NCBI GenBank assembly: GCA_010093705.1
Contig: MU006114.1
Coordinates: forward strand, 1-64,000
Direction of reading: 5' to 3'
Source of the DNA: Patellaria atrata CBS 101060
Taxonomy: Eukaryota; Ascomycota; Dothideomycetes; Patellariales; Patellariaceae
Length of the DNA stretch: 64,000 bases
How positions within the stretch are numbered: position 1 is the first letter of the stretch; each line of letters starts with the position of its first letter. Shown here one piece after another: positions 45,601 to 56,781 of this stretch. Made by a program: the position numbers and the translations under genes. Below the pieces are notes generated by a model that was given only the letters and a program-made list of their open reading frames with translations, did no database searches and was not told where the DNA came from.

Positions 45601-48600
45601 GTGAGCTAGTAGTGGAAGAACCGAATTTACCACTACGGCGTTTGGACTTTTTCTTTGACTTTGGGGTCCTTAAATCACCGACGTCTTCGTCATTTTCGAA
45701 TGCGTTGGAAGGAATTACTATCTTTGCGTTGTTGTCGATTGTTGGAACAGTGGAGTCGCCGTTGGTCGTCTTCCGGTCACCATTAGACTCATCGGAAGAG
45801 GCAAAACCACCTGGCATGGAATGACTAAAGTCTGAAATAGTAGTAGTATCTTCTGATGTTTGTTTCGTTTTAGCAGCTTCAGCGACGATAGCTGTAAATC
45901 CAGCTCCGGCTGTCGCACCTGCTAAGGGATCGATACCCCGTCTTGAACCCTTTTCAGACCGATTTCCACTGAGGGGCTCTTGTGACAAGGTCCTGCCCGA
46001 GCTGGTCTCTCGATTCTCTCGATGACTGTCAAAGTCTGCACCGAACTTGAGAGATTTATCTCGCGATTCACGAACCTGATGATATTCATCGACGGCAGAA
46101 TACTCAGGAGCTGTTGTTACTGTCTGTTCGAGATCCCGTATATCCCGCTCAAGACTGCCACGCTTCGATTTCTTACCTTTCTTTTTACTACTACTAGGGG
46201 CCCATTCGTCCTCGGGTAGGAATTCCGGTACAGGTTCGGGTTCAACAGGAGTTGGAGGCTCCGGAGCGCTAATCGGAGTAGAAGGGCTTTGACCCCGACT
46301 TTGTTTCTTGGAAAGTTTTCCTTTCTTTTTCTTACCTCGGGAAGAGTCGAATGTATAACCTTCTACATCGACTGGTGGAGATTCAGCAACTGGTACAGGC
46401 GTTGGTTCCAGAACAGTGTCCTTCTCTCTAGTTTCTCGCTCCGCTGCTTTTTCAAGTTTCTTTCGCTCCTTCTTACTGAGTTTAGGTTGCTCGTCTGCTT
46501 CAAAAAAGCCTCCAGGCATGTGCTCGATCTTTTCACTTTGTGTCGGGGTCTCTGGCTCTTCTTCCACGAAACCCGGACCCGTAAGGGGGATAGCCATATC
46601 CGTTCCAAGGTCAGAAACAGTTTCAAAAAATGGACTCTGATAGAATTTGCGAGTAGGATCAGACCCTGGAGTGACGACAACTGGTTCTACAGGTGGAGAA
46701 TGCGACTCATAAACCGGGATCTCTGATGCAATGGATTTAGAAAATGACCGCTCAGATGCAAGCGTTGGGTCAGGTTTGTATGAAGTGGACCTCATGCCCG
46801 ACGTTGGAGAATCAACCTCCACCACAATCTCGCCGTGCTCCTTATCAGCGTCTCGTTTCAGATCGTCCTCAGAGACGTACTGGTCCTGAAATGATTCAGG
46901 AGTCCGCGCCTCGTAATGGAGTGTTCTATTCTCACCCCAGGTTACCGAGTTGCGCTGCTTTCGCTGTGTGTCCACATCTTTGACCTGTTCCACGGGTTCG
47001 GGTTCGGTCGGCCTTACGTCAGGTGATGGAGGCGCAGATTTATCGCCCCTTACAGAACCAGCACGACTGGCTGGTGGAGTAGGTTCAATAAGATTAAGTG
47101 TCGGCACATCCCACGAAGGGGCAGTCATATAGTTCGTGCTGGAGCTTTTAGGGAGAGTAAAGTTATATGATGGACCATATGGAGGACAACTTGGAGCATC
47201 CATTGGGGAGATGTGTGGGGATATTCGGTATATCTGTACATCAGCATTAGGATCGGCAACATGTGTCTTCGCTTCATCAGATGGATGTTTCAGTTCTTCG
47301 GGTGTGAAAAAGTCAGCCTGATTCTGAGGTTTCTCAGCATATCGTTGTTCAAGATCAGCTACGACTTTGTTGGCTGCCTGGCGAACTAGCTCTTGTTTCT
47401 TTCGATCTGCCTTTGTGGGCTTATTCTTCTTAAAATAATCGGGGTCAAATATTTCGTCGTTGAAGAGATCATCCTCGTCAAATTTAATTTTGCTATCATG
47501 TCCGCGTTCCTTTGGGGGTTCGGCGATAGCAGCGATCACAGTACCAGCAGCCACTCCTGCTACTCCCGCTGCGAGAGGTGCTTTCCAAGATCCATCATAC
47601 GGTTCTGTGACAATTCGTTCTCGCTCTTTTAGCTCACGATTACGGCGTTCTACTTCACGGTTGATCTGATCTTGCTCTTCCAGATGTTGATGCTTGCGCT
47701 CTCTCTCTGCAGCACGCTGAGCGGCCTCGGCTTGCTCGTGCTCATAGAGCTCACGCTCGAGTCGTACACGCTCTAGGCGCGCGTTTTCATGCTCCCGGTG
47801 CAGGCGTTCGGCTTCTTCGCGTGTAGCGAGCTCACGGGCAGCAGCTACACGTGCTTCAGCTTCTCGCTCCAGGCGGATTCTCTCTGTCTGACGTTCTAGT
47901 TCCGCCCGATGTTCCGCTTCTTCACGGGCGAGACGAGCTCGTCGAGCAGATTCCTCAGCATCATACCGCTCTCGAGCTCTGCGTTCATCCTCCTCCTTAG
48001 CACGCTGCTCCCTGATGCGTTTCTCCGCTTCCTGCTGTACAATAAGTTCTCTTTCGCGACGTCTAGCGTCCTCTTCCTCTTGACGGCGGCGTTCAGCGAG
48101 TCTCGCCTCTTCGGCTCGGACTCTTGCTTCTTCTTCATCTCGTCGGTGAAGGTCGGCAATTCTTAACTCTTCAGCTCGACGTCTAGCTTCTTCCTCCTGT
48201 CTTCGACGGTTCTCAGCAACTCTCGCTTCCTCGGCTTGTCGTCTAGCATCTTCTTCCTCTCTTCGTCGACGCTCAGTCAACCTAAATTCCTCTACACGAC
48301 GTCTATTGTCTTCTTCTTCTCTTCGACGACGATCGACGAGTCTAGCTTCTTCTTCAAGACGTCGATTCTCTTCTTCCTCTTGTTGACGATTATTGGGCTT
48401 TGCTGATTCTCTCCTCTCTTTATCAATCTGATCCTGGGTGAGGTCAAAGCGCACTCCCGAAGCTAGACTTTCGCTTTGCAGGCGGTCTTTCTTCCCAGAC
48501 ATAAGCCCAGCACCAATACCTGCAGCAACTCCGGCGATGGCGGCATTCTTCGTGAAGTCACTAAGCCCAGGAGTCGATTCGGTTCGACGGCGAGGTGTGG

Positions 48601-51600
48601 AATACGGATCATCGCGAATATTACTATCAAATGTTGATGGTATTGACTGCAAGTTGTCGAGAGTGGTTTTGGGAGAGACAAAGGGTGTTTCTCGATGAAG
48701 TTTTGAAGGTCCGACTGTAGAAAATACGGGTGGGCCAGTGGGAGTAGTCCATTGAGGAGGTTGAGTAGCGGTTGAAGTGGTATAGACATTAGAAGAAACA
48801 GGAGCGACGGGTTGAGGCCCTTGGATAGGAACATTCGGCTGAGTAACTACCAGAGGGGTTTGCGAGGAAGAGGTTGATCCTGTACGCTTGATCGCATCGA
48901 AGTTATTCGGATCAGAGGTGGAGACAGGGAATACCGTCTGCATCGGTGGTTGTATGCTGCTGACACTACTCGCAACACTTGGGTACCGGTTTAAGGTGGT
49001 CCCTATAGTCTTACCAACCTGATGAGACATCGCGGCTCCGGCAATGCCACCAGCTATTGCAGGGCCAACTAGCAATGCTGACGAATCTTGCTGCGGGATA
49101 GATGGTTTACGTTTCTTCTTACTTCCCCATCGCCATAGCCATTTACTCGTCCCAGAGTCGTTCGAAAGAAGCGATTCCTGACTCTTCCGTGCTTTACCTT
49201 TAGCATCGAAGTATCCATAAGTCAAGCCATCGTCTATGCCGTCAGAAGAGTTTGAGTCATCCAAGGCATCCTCCCACTCGTCTTCAAAATCAGATGATGA
49301 TCCGTGCCTTGGCTTATGACTTGGGTAGGTTCGATCATGGTGAGGTCTGTTCTTCGATTCACGTACAGCTACAACCTCAGGTTTATATTTAGCTGGCTTA
49401 TTTTTATACCGGTTACCAGCAGCAAGTGCGGCGGCAGTACCTCCCAAAGCGAGGAGCGTATCATTGATCTTCTCGTCTGAACTCTTGCGTTTTGGTTTGC
49501 TCATTGATTCGCTTGAACCCTTGCGTTTCGGTTTAGACTTTGCTTTAGTCATCCCAAACCCATAAGCGAGTCCTTCCGAGGATGAGGAGGAAGAATTTCC
49601 GAAATTGAAGAAGCCCTTCTTTTTCTTAGACTGAACCTTGTGCTGCTTTTTGGTAGACGGGCTTGAGAAAAACCCACCAAATATACCGGTACTTTCAGCT
49701 AGTCCAGATGTTCGAGAGATATCAATATAGGAGGAATTTACTGATGATCGTCCGGAACTCCTGTGAGACTTAGAGCTACGAAAAGACTTCGAATCCGAGT
49801 ATCTGCCAGCGCCGTATCTGTCCTCATCACTACTAGATCGTCGTCGTCGCACATGTTTACCCCGAGGAGAGCTAGGCCGACTTTGAGATCGATTACGGTA
49901 TGCCGAGCTAGCGAGAGCAGCTGCTCCTAGTGCACCAGCAGTGGCAAATGCAGCACTTTTACGATCGTGGGAATGCGATCTCGAGCGCGATCGTGATCGA
50001 CGCCGAATGATTTTATAATCTTTGCCACTCGAAGTCCCTCCAGGCGATTTTCGATCCCTTGAGCGACTCCTGTGACGAACCACTCCACGGGAGGTATGAC
50101 TCTTTCGGTCCGATGATCGGCTTCTGCTACGGTGACGGTCAATGGAGCTACGGTTTCTATATTCACGGCCGGACCTGATACTATATGTATCGTCAAAATC
50201 TTTGTTCGAGTTGAAAATGGCCTGTCCAACTTTCGCTAAACCAATTCCAGCGACGCCAGAAGCGAGATTAGTTTTGCTACTACTCTTTCGTCTATCGGTA
50301 TCGGAGAGATAGTGTTGCTTCTCAAAACGTCCAGCCTTGAACTCACTGGAGTTTTTCTTCTCAATACGGCCGGTTTTGAACTCAGTAGATCGTCTCTTCA
50401 TTGCACCGTGATAATGATGTTTTCGAGGGGCGTCCGCTAGAGATGTACGAGAGTCGAAGCAATCTTTGCAAACACCGATATACTCAGTGTACTCTTCCAT
50501 TTTTCTAACGTCCTCATAGTCCTTCCACCAATCAACGAATTTGCTGACAGGACCCCGATGTTGGTGTCTCATGGCGGTCATGCCTGAGGCAAACTGCATC
50601 GAAGCACCTCCAACGTGACCCGAGGGACCAGAAAATGAATGATGATTGCTGTGATTGTGACTGTGGTTGTGATGCATTCCATATGCCGCTAACCCCGCTG
50701 CCCCTGCTGCGTATAATGGGAGGTTAGAGGAATCAGACTTACCTGGTCTTGGGGGCTTTTGGGGTGGGGAGCATGGGAATGCACCGGGTAGGGAGGAAAC
50801 ATGAGGATGGTCTAGTGGTGGTGCAGACATAGTAGAATGGCCCTGAATATGTGGTAAAGGAGCAGTTGAGACATGTGGGTATGGACCAGAATTTTGGGAG
50901 TCGACAACTGCTGTGGTGTGAGTTTGGCTATTGGATGATCCGTGGTCCAACGCAAAGCCTAAAGCGGCACCTCCTGCAATCGCGGCGGCACTAGGTAATT
51001 TGTTTGGTTTGTGTTCAGAAGGCCTTGGAGGTCGGATTGGTGCGGCGTCCTCTTCTGCAAACGCACCGGGCATGTTTTGTTCCGGTCGAGGAGGCTTCAG
51101 AGGACTAGGTTCCTCTGTGATTGCACCAGGGAAGATCTGCTGTGGCTGTACCGCTTGGCCACTTGCACTGTTCGATGGAAATGTTGGATGAGAATCGCCA
51201 GTTCCATAATAGTCAGCTGCGGAGCCACTACCAGTCTCTTGGGGCGGCTTATAATCTAGCGAGGCCGACATTAAATGAGGATCCGCATTATGGATAATGA
51301 CCGGTGTTGATGGTCTTACTCCTGGCTGGGCTAGCACGGATTGGCCTTGATCACCATAGTAATCTGCTGCGGCACCATAATTGTGAGCTGCAGCACCGGA
51401 CGCAGTTCCAGGAGCTTGATAAGCTGCAGTGTACTCGGTAGGATTTTGACCAGGGAACTGGTTAGAGACAAGCGAAGACATCTGAGTATGAGTATTGGAG
51501 TTAGGGGGTGGACCTGATGATGTAGGAGCACCGAATTGCCCGGGAAACTGGGTAAAGCCCGCCGCTGCGCTTATGGGAGTAGTAACATCGCCTGCTCGAG

Positions 51601-52060
51601 ATAGTACTTCGCTCCTATTTTTCTCACGCTCTTTCGTGCTCTTTCTACTGGGCCTTTCAGGCCTTTCATATTTATCCTTGCTCTTACTATCTCGGTCTCT
51701 ACTACGAGACCGATCTTTACGATCGCGTTTGCGATCACGGCTGGATGAACGATCCCTCCTTCGTTCGCCTTCACGCTCACTGAATCGACGGCCGTCGTCG
51801 TATGCACCACCCGACTGTGATTGTGCATCTTCGTACCTACTGAATTCAGAGGGTCTAGTGGCCGCCGTCGCGTACGAGGAAGCTACGGAACTCGGGGTGG
51901 GGTATGAGTTTCGTGATGTCGAATATGTTGAGCGTTCCTCGGTCCGGGCCGGATTTCGACTCGACGCAGAGGATACAATCGATTCGGCGCGCCGACGCGA
52001 TGAAGCCTCGCTCTTCTTCCGGCCATCCTTATCCTCCTTCTTACTCGGCCTAACCCACAT
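24693..52060 (-). CDS. lah: Giant leashin / involucrin-repeat protein (Woronin-body tether)
   Basis: Leashin ties Woronin bodies (peroxisome-derived septal plugs) to the cell cortex or septal pore in filamentous ascomycetes. Coding exons are 52060-26379, 26309-25349 and 25294-24693; the introns (69 and 54 bp) have GTAAGT/TTTAG and GTATGT/TATAG. Excluding the 100-N gap there are 27,145 coding bases; adding the 11+18n bp a continuous repeat would need gives 27,156+18n, divisible by three, so at least 9,051 aa. In order: an RS/RD-rich N-terminus, Pro/Gly/His-rich linkers, Ala/Gly segments, a charged helix at about 1214-1485, FDEDDLFNDEIFDPDYF at about 1527, a DDTRS/HKHRRR array, over 40 KKGKKGKK-like islands in acidic spacers to residue ~8,500, then a coiled coil and a globular end (RRDVFMSLVMSMVWEYVFTR, QRAVAQWRAITLTLLSKRE). 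Neurospora splits this locus into lah-1 and lah-2; Aspergillus keeps one gene, as here. Family call rests on remembered N- and C-terminal features and size. Confidence 0.85.
26395..41560 (-). repeat. PEVK-like region: basic KKGKKGKK islands in acidic spacers
   Basis: Within the leashin frame about 34 short Lys-rich islands (forms such as KKKGKKGKKASEP, KKSKKGKKGKRTS, KKGKKSKKISI) recur every 80-160 residues, each commonly followed by S/T and a P-x-TP. Between them lie Glu/Pro/Val/Thr-rich acidic spacers. About nine more islands occur further N-terminal. The spacing is irregular and the spacers are diverged, so this is an old expansion rather than a fresh satellite. The mixture of P, E, V and K resembles the elastic PEVK part of titin. 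Confidence 0.8.
41521..41714 (-). repeat. 18-bp tandem array coding (AQEQET)n, broken by the N gap
   Basis: Both sides of the N run carry the same 18-bp unit (plus-strand form AGCAGTCTCTTGTTCTTG), coding AQEQET on the minus strand. Two units and 7 further bases are visible on the left of the gap and two or more units on the right. The array is embedded in the leashin frame. Confidence 0.9.
41571..41670. other. Assembly gap of exactly 100 N
   Basis: A run of 100 N marks a scaffold join of unknown true length. It lies inside an 18-bp tandem array, the usual place for an assembler to stop. The apparent frame break in leashin is due to the placeholder: 100 is 1 modulo 3, while a continuous array needs 11+18n bases, which is 2 modulo 3. 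Confidence 0.97.
44718..45106 (-). repeat. Four ~33-residue HKHRRR/DDDTRS tandem units in leashin
   Basis: Four units of about 99 bp (one 90 bp) code a charged repeat of the form DDYEDRKRHKHRRREGER followed by DDDTRSIVSEPRYG. Each unit joins an acidic patch, a His/Arg/Lys patch and a Ser-containing TRS-x-x-SE site. The units are diverged at the DNA level, so the array is not a recent duplication. Confidence 0.85.
47608..48421 (-). repeat. Charged single-helix region (ER/K-rich) of leashin
   Basis: Residues about 1214-1485 are almost all E, R, A and L with repeating blocks such as RRRREEEDARRQAEEAR and RRQEEEARRRAEELR, with a period of roughly 22 residues at first. Sequence of this kind forms either a stable single alpha-helix or a long coiled coil. 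At 1.5 Angstrom per residue a continuous helix would be about 40 nm long. Confidence 0.8.
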
Positions 52061-52885
52061 AATTGCGGGCTCGATAATTATTTGATGCTAGATTAATTGT
52101 GCCTCGCAATTTCAATGGTCGCGTTCGTTGTTGATGCCAATAGTAGGGTAATGGAAAATGCGATGGCTGTTGTGCGCAGGAAATGGGTATCTTCAGCAAA
52201 CTCGTAAGGTGTCGTTAAACGTCGTCATATGATACAAGTCAGATGCAGCAAAGTGACAAATAAATGAAATGATGAGCTGGCGTCGTAAACACAACAGTTG
52301 TGGCACGATGATAGCGATAAGATGAGGAGATGCAGTGAGCGAAGAGAGTTGATGTTGTGCTTTGAGCTGCTCACCCACTTTCGGTCTAGCAAACTTCAGC
52401 TCGAATGGTTCTCTTAGCGCGGGTGTTTACGCCACTCACCCTTGCCCTTTCGTCCAAGCGCAAGAAACAAGCCTCGGGCACGTGAAGTGATCCCGAAGAC
52501 CCTTGCAAATAGCTAGTTCCTACTATAGATGGGATGAAAGCGAGACTTCAGTTCGTGGTGTAGTTATGTGTGTAAGGTAAGTATAGATAGCATAGTATGA
52601 CGAGATTCGTCTTATACGCAAAGGGACGACAAGATACGTCAATAGCACAAACGGTTCTATGGCGCTTAGCCTAACATATGATACCGGACAGGTGAGATTA
52701 TAACTAATGCAGAGAAGATTCAATTGTTTGTTCAGTACAGTATGTCCCCCCTTCCCCAAAGCCAGGCTCAATTTTCCAGATCCATATGGGTTACATTTCG
52801 CTCCATGCAGATGTAAAGATTAGCACGATTCACTCAATATGCCCCCCAACGCCCGCTCAGAATATTCTCATCCTCGTCCTCCCAT
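52061..52885. promoter_or_regulatory. Leashin upstream region and CstF-64 3' end
   Basis: The 825 bp between the leashin start and the CstF-64 stop codon contain no convincing frame. This is the only candidate promoter for the giant gene unless one lies inside its coding sequence, as the split Neurospora locus would require. Confidence 0.45.
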
Positions 52886-53835
52886 TCATCGCTGTCCATA
52901 TTGCATCATGAATTGCTGTCTCAACGCCATGATCTGATTCCGCTCATTTGGAGCCAATCCATCTATCTGCTGCTGCGACAAACTAAGCACTGATCGAATC
53001 AAATCTTCCTGGCCCATCGGCGCGGCGGCTGGGGGAGGGGCTGGCGTGGGCTGGTACGGTGCCTGCACGGGTGGAGTCGGAGCATGCATCTGGTGTGGGA
53101 CTTGAGGATATAAAGGCTTCTGCATGACTGGGAGTTGAGGTTGTGGCGGTGGGGGAACTGGAACGGCATGCGCTGCTGGCGGTTGCTCGACTATTGAAGT
53201 GAGGATGCTTGTATCCACAAGGCCAAGTAGCAATAGGGCTTGAAATATCGCGTAAGATAATTGCGGCGCTTGCTTCAATAGCTCCGTAGCTTTCACTGGA
53301 TCCGAACTAACCAAACCTTTCATTTGTGATAGTATGTCCAGTAACTGTGGTGGTGATAGTGTACTCAAGGTTCTAGAGATCGCATCCGGACAATCAAGGT
53401 CCGGGGGCAGATCAGCACCAGGAGGTAGAGGAGGAAGTGTGCTAGATTGCATGGACTGCTGAGTCTCCTGTCCATTTATGGCTTGTGAGGTATAGCCGGC
53501 AGGAGCAGCATCCGATGATCCGCCATCGTTCGAGTAATCCACCCTCAAGTTCCGTCCCATAAGTTCATGATCATTGAGATTACGCACTGCGGAAGCTGCG
53601 GCATCGGCGTCTGCGTATTCTGCGAAACCGAATCCTTTGGGTCTACCTGTCTCTTTGTCATAGACCAAGCGAAAGCTAACCACCTGCCCAACCCTACTCA
53701 AGTGGTCGATGATAGTTTCTTCGGTAACACCTGGCGATGCTGTAAGTGAAGGTCGCTAATGCATTACATCCAGGATTTACCATATGGGATATTCCCAACG
53801 AACACTGCGCGACCGCCTCCTTTCGAACCTGACAT
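52886..53835 (-). CDS. rna15: Cleavage stimulation factor CstF-64 / Rna15, two exons
   Basis: This RNA-binding subunit of the cleavage and polyadenylation machinery recognises sequence near the poly(A) site. Exon 1 is 53835-53781, exon 2 53730-52886; the 50-bp intron has donor GTAAAT and acceptor CGCCAG, giving 299 aa. The RRM covers about residues 9-85, with RNP2 AVFVGNIP and RNP1 KGFGFAEY. The hinge that binds CstF-77 (PPQLLDILSQMKGLV, APQLSYAIFQALLLLG) lies at about 135-190. After a Pro/Gln-rich linker the C-terminal three-helix domain (EDLIRSVLSLSQQQIDGLAP, NERNQIMALRQQFM) binds Pcf11 partners. A second acceptor, TTACAG, lies 9 nt upstream and is also in frame, which would add three residues after IPY. 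It is about 5.8 kb from CPSF-100, another 3'-end factor. Confidence 0.93.
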
Positions 53836-54534
53836 AGTGAAGACCGTTGCGTTGCGTATTAGCGTGAGCGTGAGCGAAGGTGAGCGGGGGTGAATGAGTG
53901 TTCAAGTCCGAAGAATACACCTTTACCATGGATCTTAGGTATTAACGCATAGCTTAATGAGTTGTACAATTGCAAGAGTCACTTGTGAGTTGAATTTCTT
54001 TGTGATGAACGTGGGCAAGTCACAAGCCCGTGGACATTTCTGTGAACAAGCTATGTCGAAGATTTGATAAGTGTACAAAATCGCCAAGCCCGGCGTACTT
54101 TATCTCCGACCCGCGGTGAGACAATTCTCGGTTGGTCTGTGCTTCACTGACTGATATCAGAAGTATGGACGGTGGGACAGATTAACGTCACTTCGCATTA
54201 GGATCTGTGTGTCGGGATCTGCAGGATTCTTAGGATGCGGGGATCTAAATGATTTCGTGGGTGAGTGGGGGTGGTGCGATGGTTCAGGTTTTGTGCAATC
54301 TGTGGGGATTGTAAAAGTACTTGTTGACAGAGCACACGATTGTATACTGATTGCATGTAGTGAAGTGACATGGAAAATGAATTTGAACTATTTTGAAATA
54401 TGTAAATTTGCTTGAAAACCTCAACCATCCGTTAGAAATCAAAAACTGCGAAAGACCACTTCCCATGCGCCTGGTATGATTTGGTATAAACAGTTCATCA
54501 ACCACACAGTTACTCCGCCATGTGCAACCAACAC
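53836..54534. other. Intergenic: CstF-64 promoter, amine-oxidase 3' end
   Basis: About 700 bp with a short GTGAGC/GTGAGY iteration near 53862-53887 just upstream of the CstF-64 start. No gene, RNA or larger repeat was seen. Confidence 0.4.
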
Positions 54535-56781
54535 TTATAGTTTTGACTTTGTAGAACAGCAAGAAATATCCCCATTGCCAGTTACCGTAGCGGCCATCAG
54601 CGGTTGTTGATGTTGTGCTGATTGAGATAGCAGATTGCTCTTGTTGAAATGTTGTTCTGACGGGGGGACGTCCAGCGCTGGATTCTTATCGAAGAAGTTG
54701 ACTGGCTTCATCATAACCTTCAAGATCTCGCATGGCATGACCGGGAAATCCTCCACACGCGGGACATGGTTAATACCAAACTGAACAAAGACCACGATAT
54801 CTTCATCCTTGACATTGTCCTTCCTGTCTGCCCACGACCTTACACCAGTACCACCCCGCGACTGATTGGTATATTTACCTCCTGCGTAGAGCTCATCGTC
54901 TCTATATTTGGTTACGTAGATATTGTGATCCGCAAACTCTGCTCGCTTGTAGTGATAGCTTTCCCGATCTGCGAGTATTTTCTGGAATGGCGGCGCCATA
55001 ATCTTATAAGCCACCGGTTTGCCATTGATCGGGTTGCGTACGTCAGCATTTTGAATTTTGAATAGGCGATTGCGGTCAAAGTCGAGATCGTAGCCACCGG
55101 ACTGTTCAACCACTGTTTCTTCAACGTAATATCCAGTCCCGTGGGGGTTAAAGTCCGACCTTGGCATAGGATATGCTTCATCATACACAACTCGGTTATG
55201 TTGTCCCTCAATCAATGGGTCTACACGTAGAGAAAAGATGTGTTGATGATGTACTGCCAAAACACCCGGATGTACAATCGTGCCGAAGGGCACCTCAACG
55301 CCGTCGTCAATCGGTTGAGTACTAAGGATACCAGTTGCGCGGACCTCGTACGTCAACTCACCAGCCTGGTTGAAGATGAAGGCCATGATGTATTCATAGT
55401 TCGAGACAGTGATGATTGACTGTAAGACAAGCTCTCGCGAGCGGACTACTGCGGCACGGCCAGTTCTATAATTAGTATGCTTCCAACCGATTCCAGCATC
55501 TTGTTCGTGGATACAGACTACGTTATCCATAGGAAGGATATCACCGGTATCACTTCCAAGGACTGCATCTAAGTAATATATCGATCCGAGACAGTCACAT
55601 CCCAATTTCAGGTTGTTAGCCATGATGCCTGCGCCAGCGTCGCCAAGATCAAATGCAGCTTTCTTGTGGTAAGGGTGACGGGGATCGGCATATGGAATGT
55701 TCATGTCGGAAAGGGATATCCGGTAAAAGAGACTTCTTCCTTCGTATTGCACATCGTACAAGACCATACCTTCTCGCTGGTTGAAGCCAACTCTGAAGTG
55801 CCATTTCTGCCAATCAAGAAGGGTAGACTGGCCCTCATGGGTTACGGTAAAGCTAGCACCTTGTGGCTGAGCAACATTCAATGGTTTGAGGTCTGTTCTT
55901 AAGTCTTGCGCTTCTGGGATGTACTCGTTTGGAGGTCTGATCTGATATGGTTGGGTTGGTTTGATGGTGTTGTCAGCACCTGTAGGTAGCAAGTCTACCC
56001 GAATGACCGACATCGTTTCTGTGCAGACAACCGGAGAAATGGCAAGCGGAAGCGCGTAATGATTGGAATCCTCTTCTGTCGGGTTTGCGGGATCCCGGAG
56101 GTACAGGAAACATTGGTACATGCGGTCATCGTCATTAATGCCGTCAGAACCTTGGCAAAGCGTCAGTGAGAGAAACCTCAGATGATATCAATTTTGTACA
56201 ACGGTACAGAGTAAAGAAATTCTTACCGTATATCCATGGGTCGCAGATGATAACAGTACCCTCAGGTAACTGAAGCTTTGCGATTTCTGCTTTTACTGCC
56301 TCATCTTCTAACGCAGTCTTTTCAATGATGAGGATCTCTTCGCCATCACCGTTTGCGTGAACGTTAGCCCCTAACCGAACATTTCGTTCGATTTGACCCG
56401 ACGAAAGATTCACAATAGCTTCGTGGAATTTATTCTAATGTTTCTATGTCAGTATATCGAATTCGACAATGTGATAGTGCACGTGCGCAGTATCAGCATA
56501 CATACCGTATTTCGAATGTAGTAGTTGAGAAAGACTTTTCTGGAGAGTGATGGCCTAGGTCTCCCGCTGTGCTCTGCTTCTAAGTAGGGGAGGACCTCGT
56601 TTTTGGGTGGCTCCTCAAGCGTGATAACCTTAAACTGTAGATTGGTATTCTGGGGCCAAGCGGATCGGATTATAGCTGCAGCGCCGGTAATCTCAGAGGC
56701 GGTCAACGGTTCCAGAGGGTGGGACGGAAGCTGCTTTTGCGGATAGGTAACAGGGGACGTTGCCATGCTTTCGGTAGACAT
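54535..56781 (-). CDS. Peroxisomal copper amine oxidase, three exons
   Basis: Copper/topaquinone amine oxidases turn primary amines into aldehydes, ammonia and hydrogen peroxide, letting fungi use amines as nitrogen. Exons are 56781-56506, 56434-56227 and 56150-54535; introns are 71 and 76 bp (GTATGT/ATTAG and GTAAGA/CCAAG), for 699 aa. The start at 56781 is chosen because upstream in-frame sequence is not protein-like. The cofactor Tyr is near residue 413 in TVSNYEYI; the catalytic-base Asp is near 329 in FDLGDAGAG; copper ligands lie in HHQHIF and in INHVPRVEDFPVMP near the end. The protein ends in KSKL, a type 1 peroxisomal targeting signal, so the peroxide would be made beside catalase. 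The N-terminal substrate-channel domains (SLSRKVFLNYYIRNT, LQLPEGTVIICDPWIYG) are complete. Confidence 0.95.
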
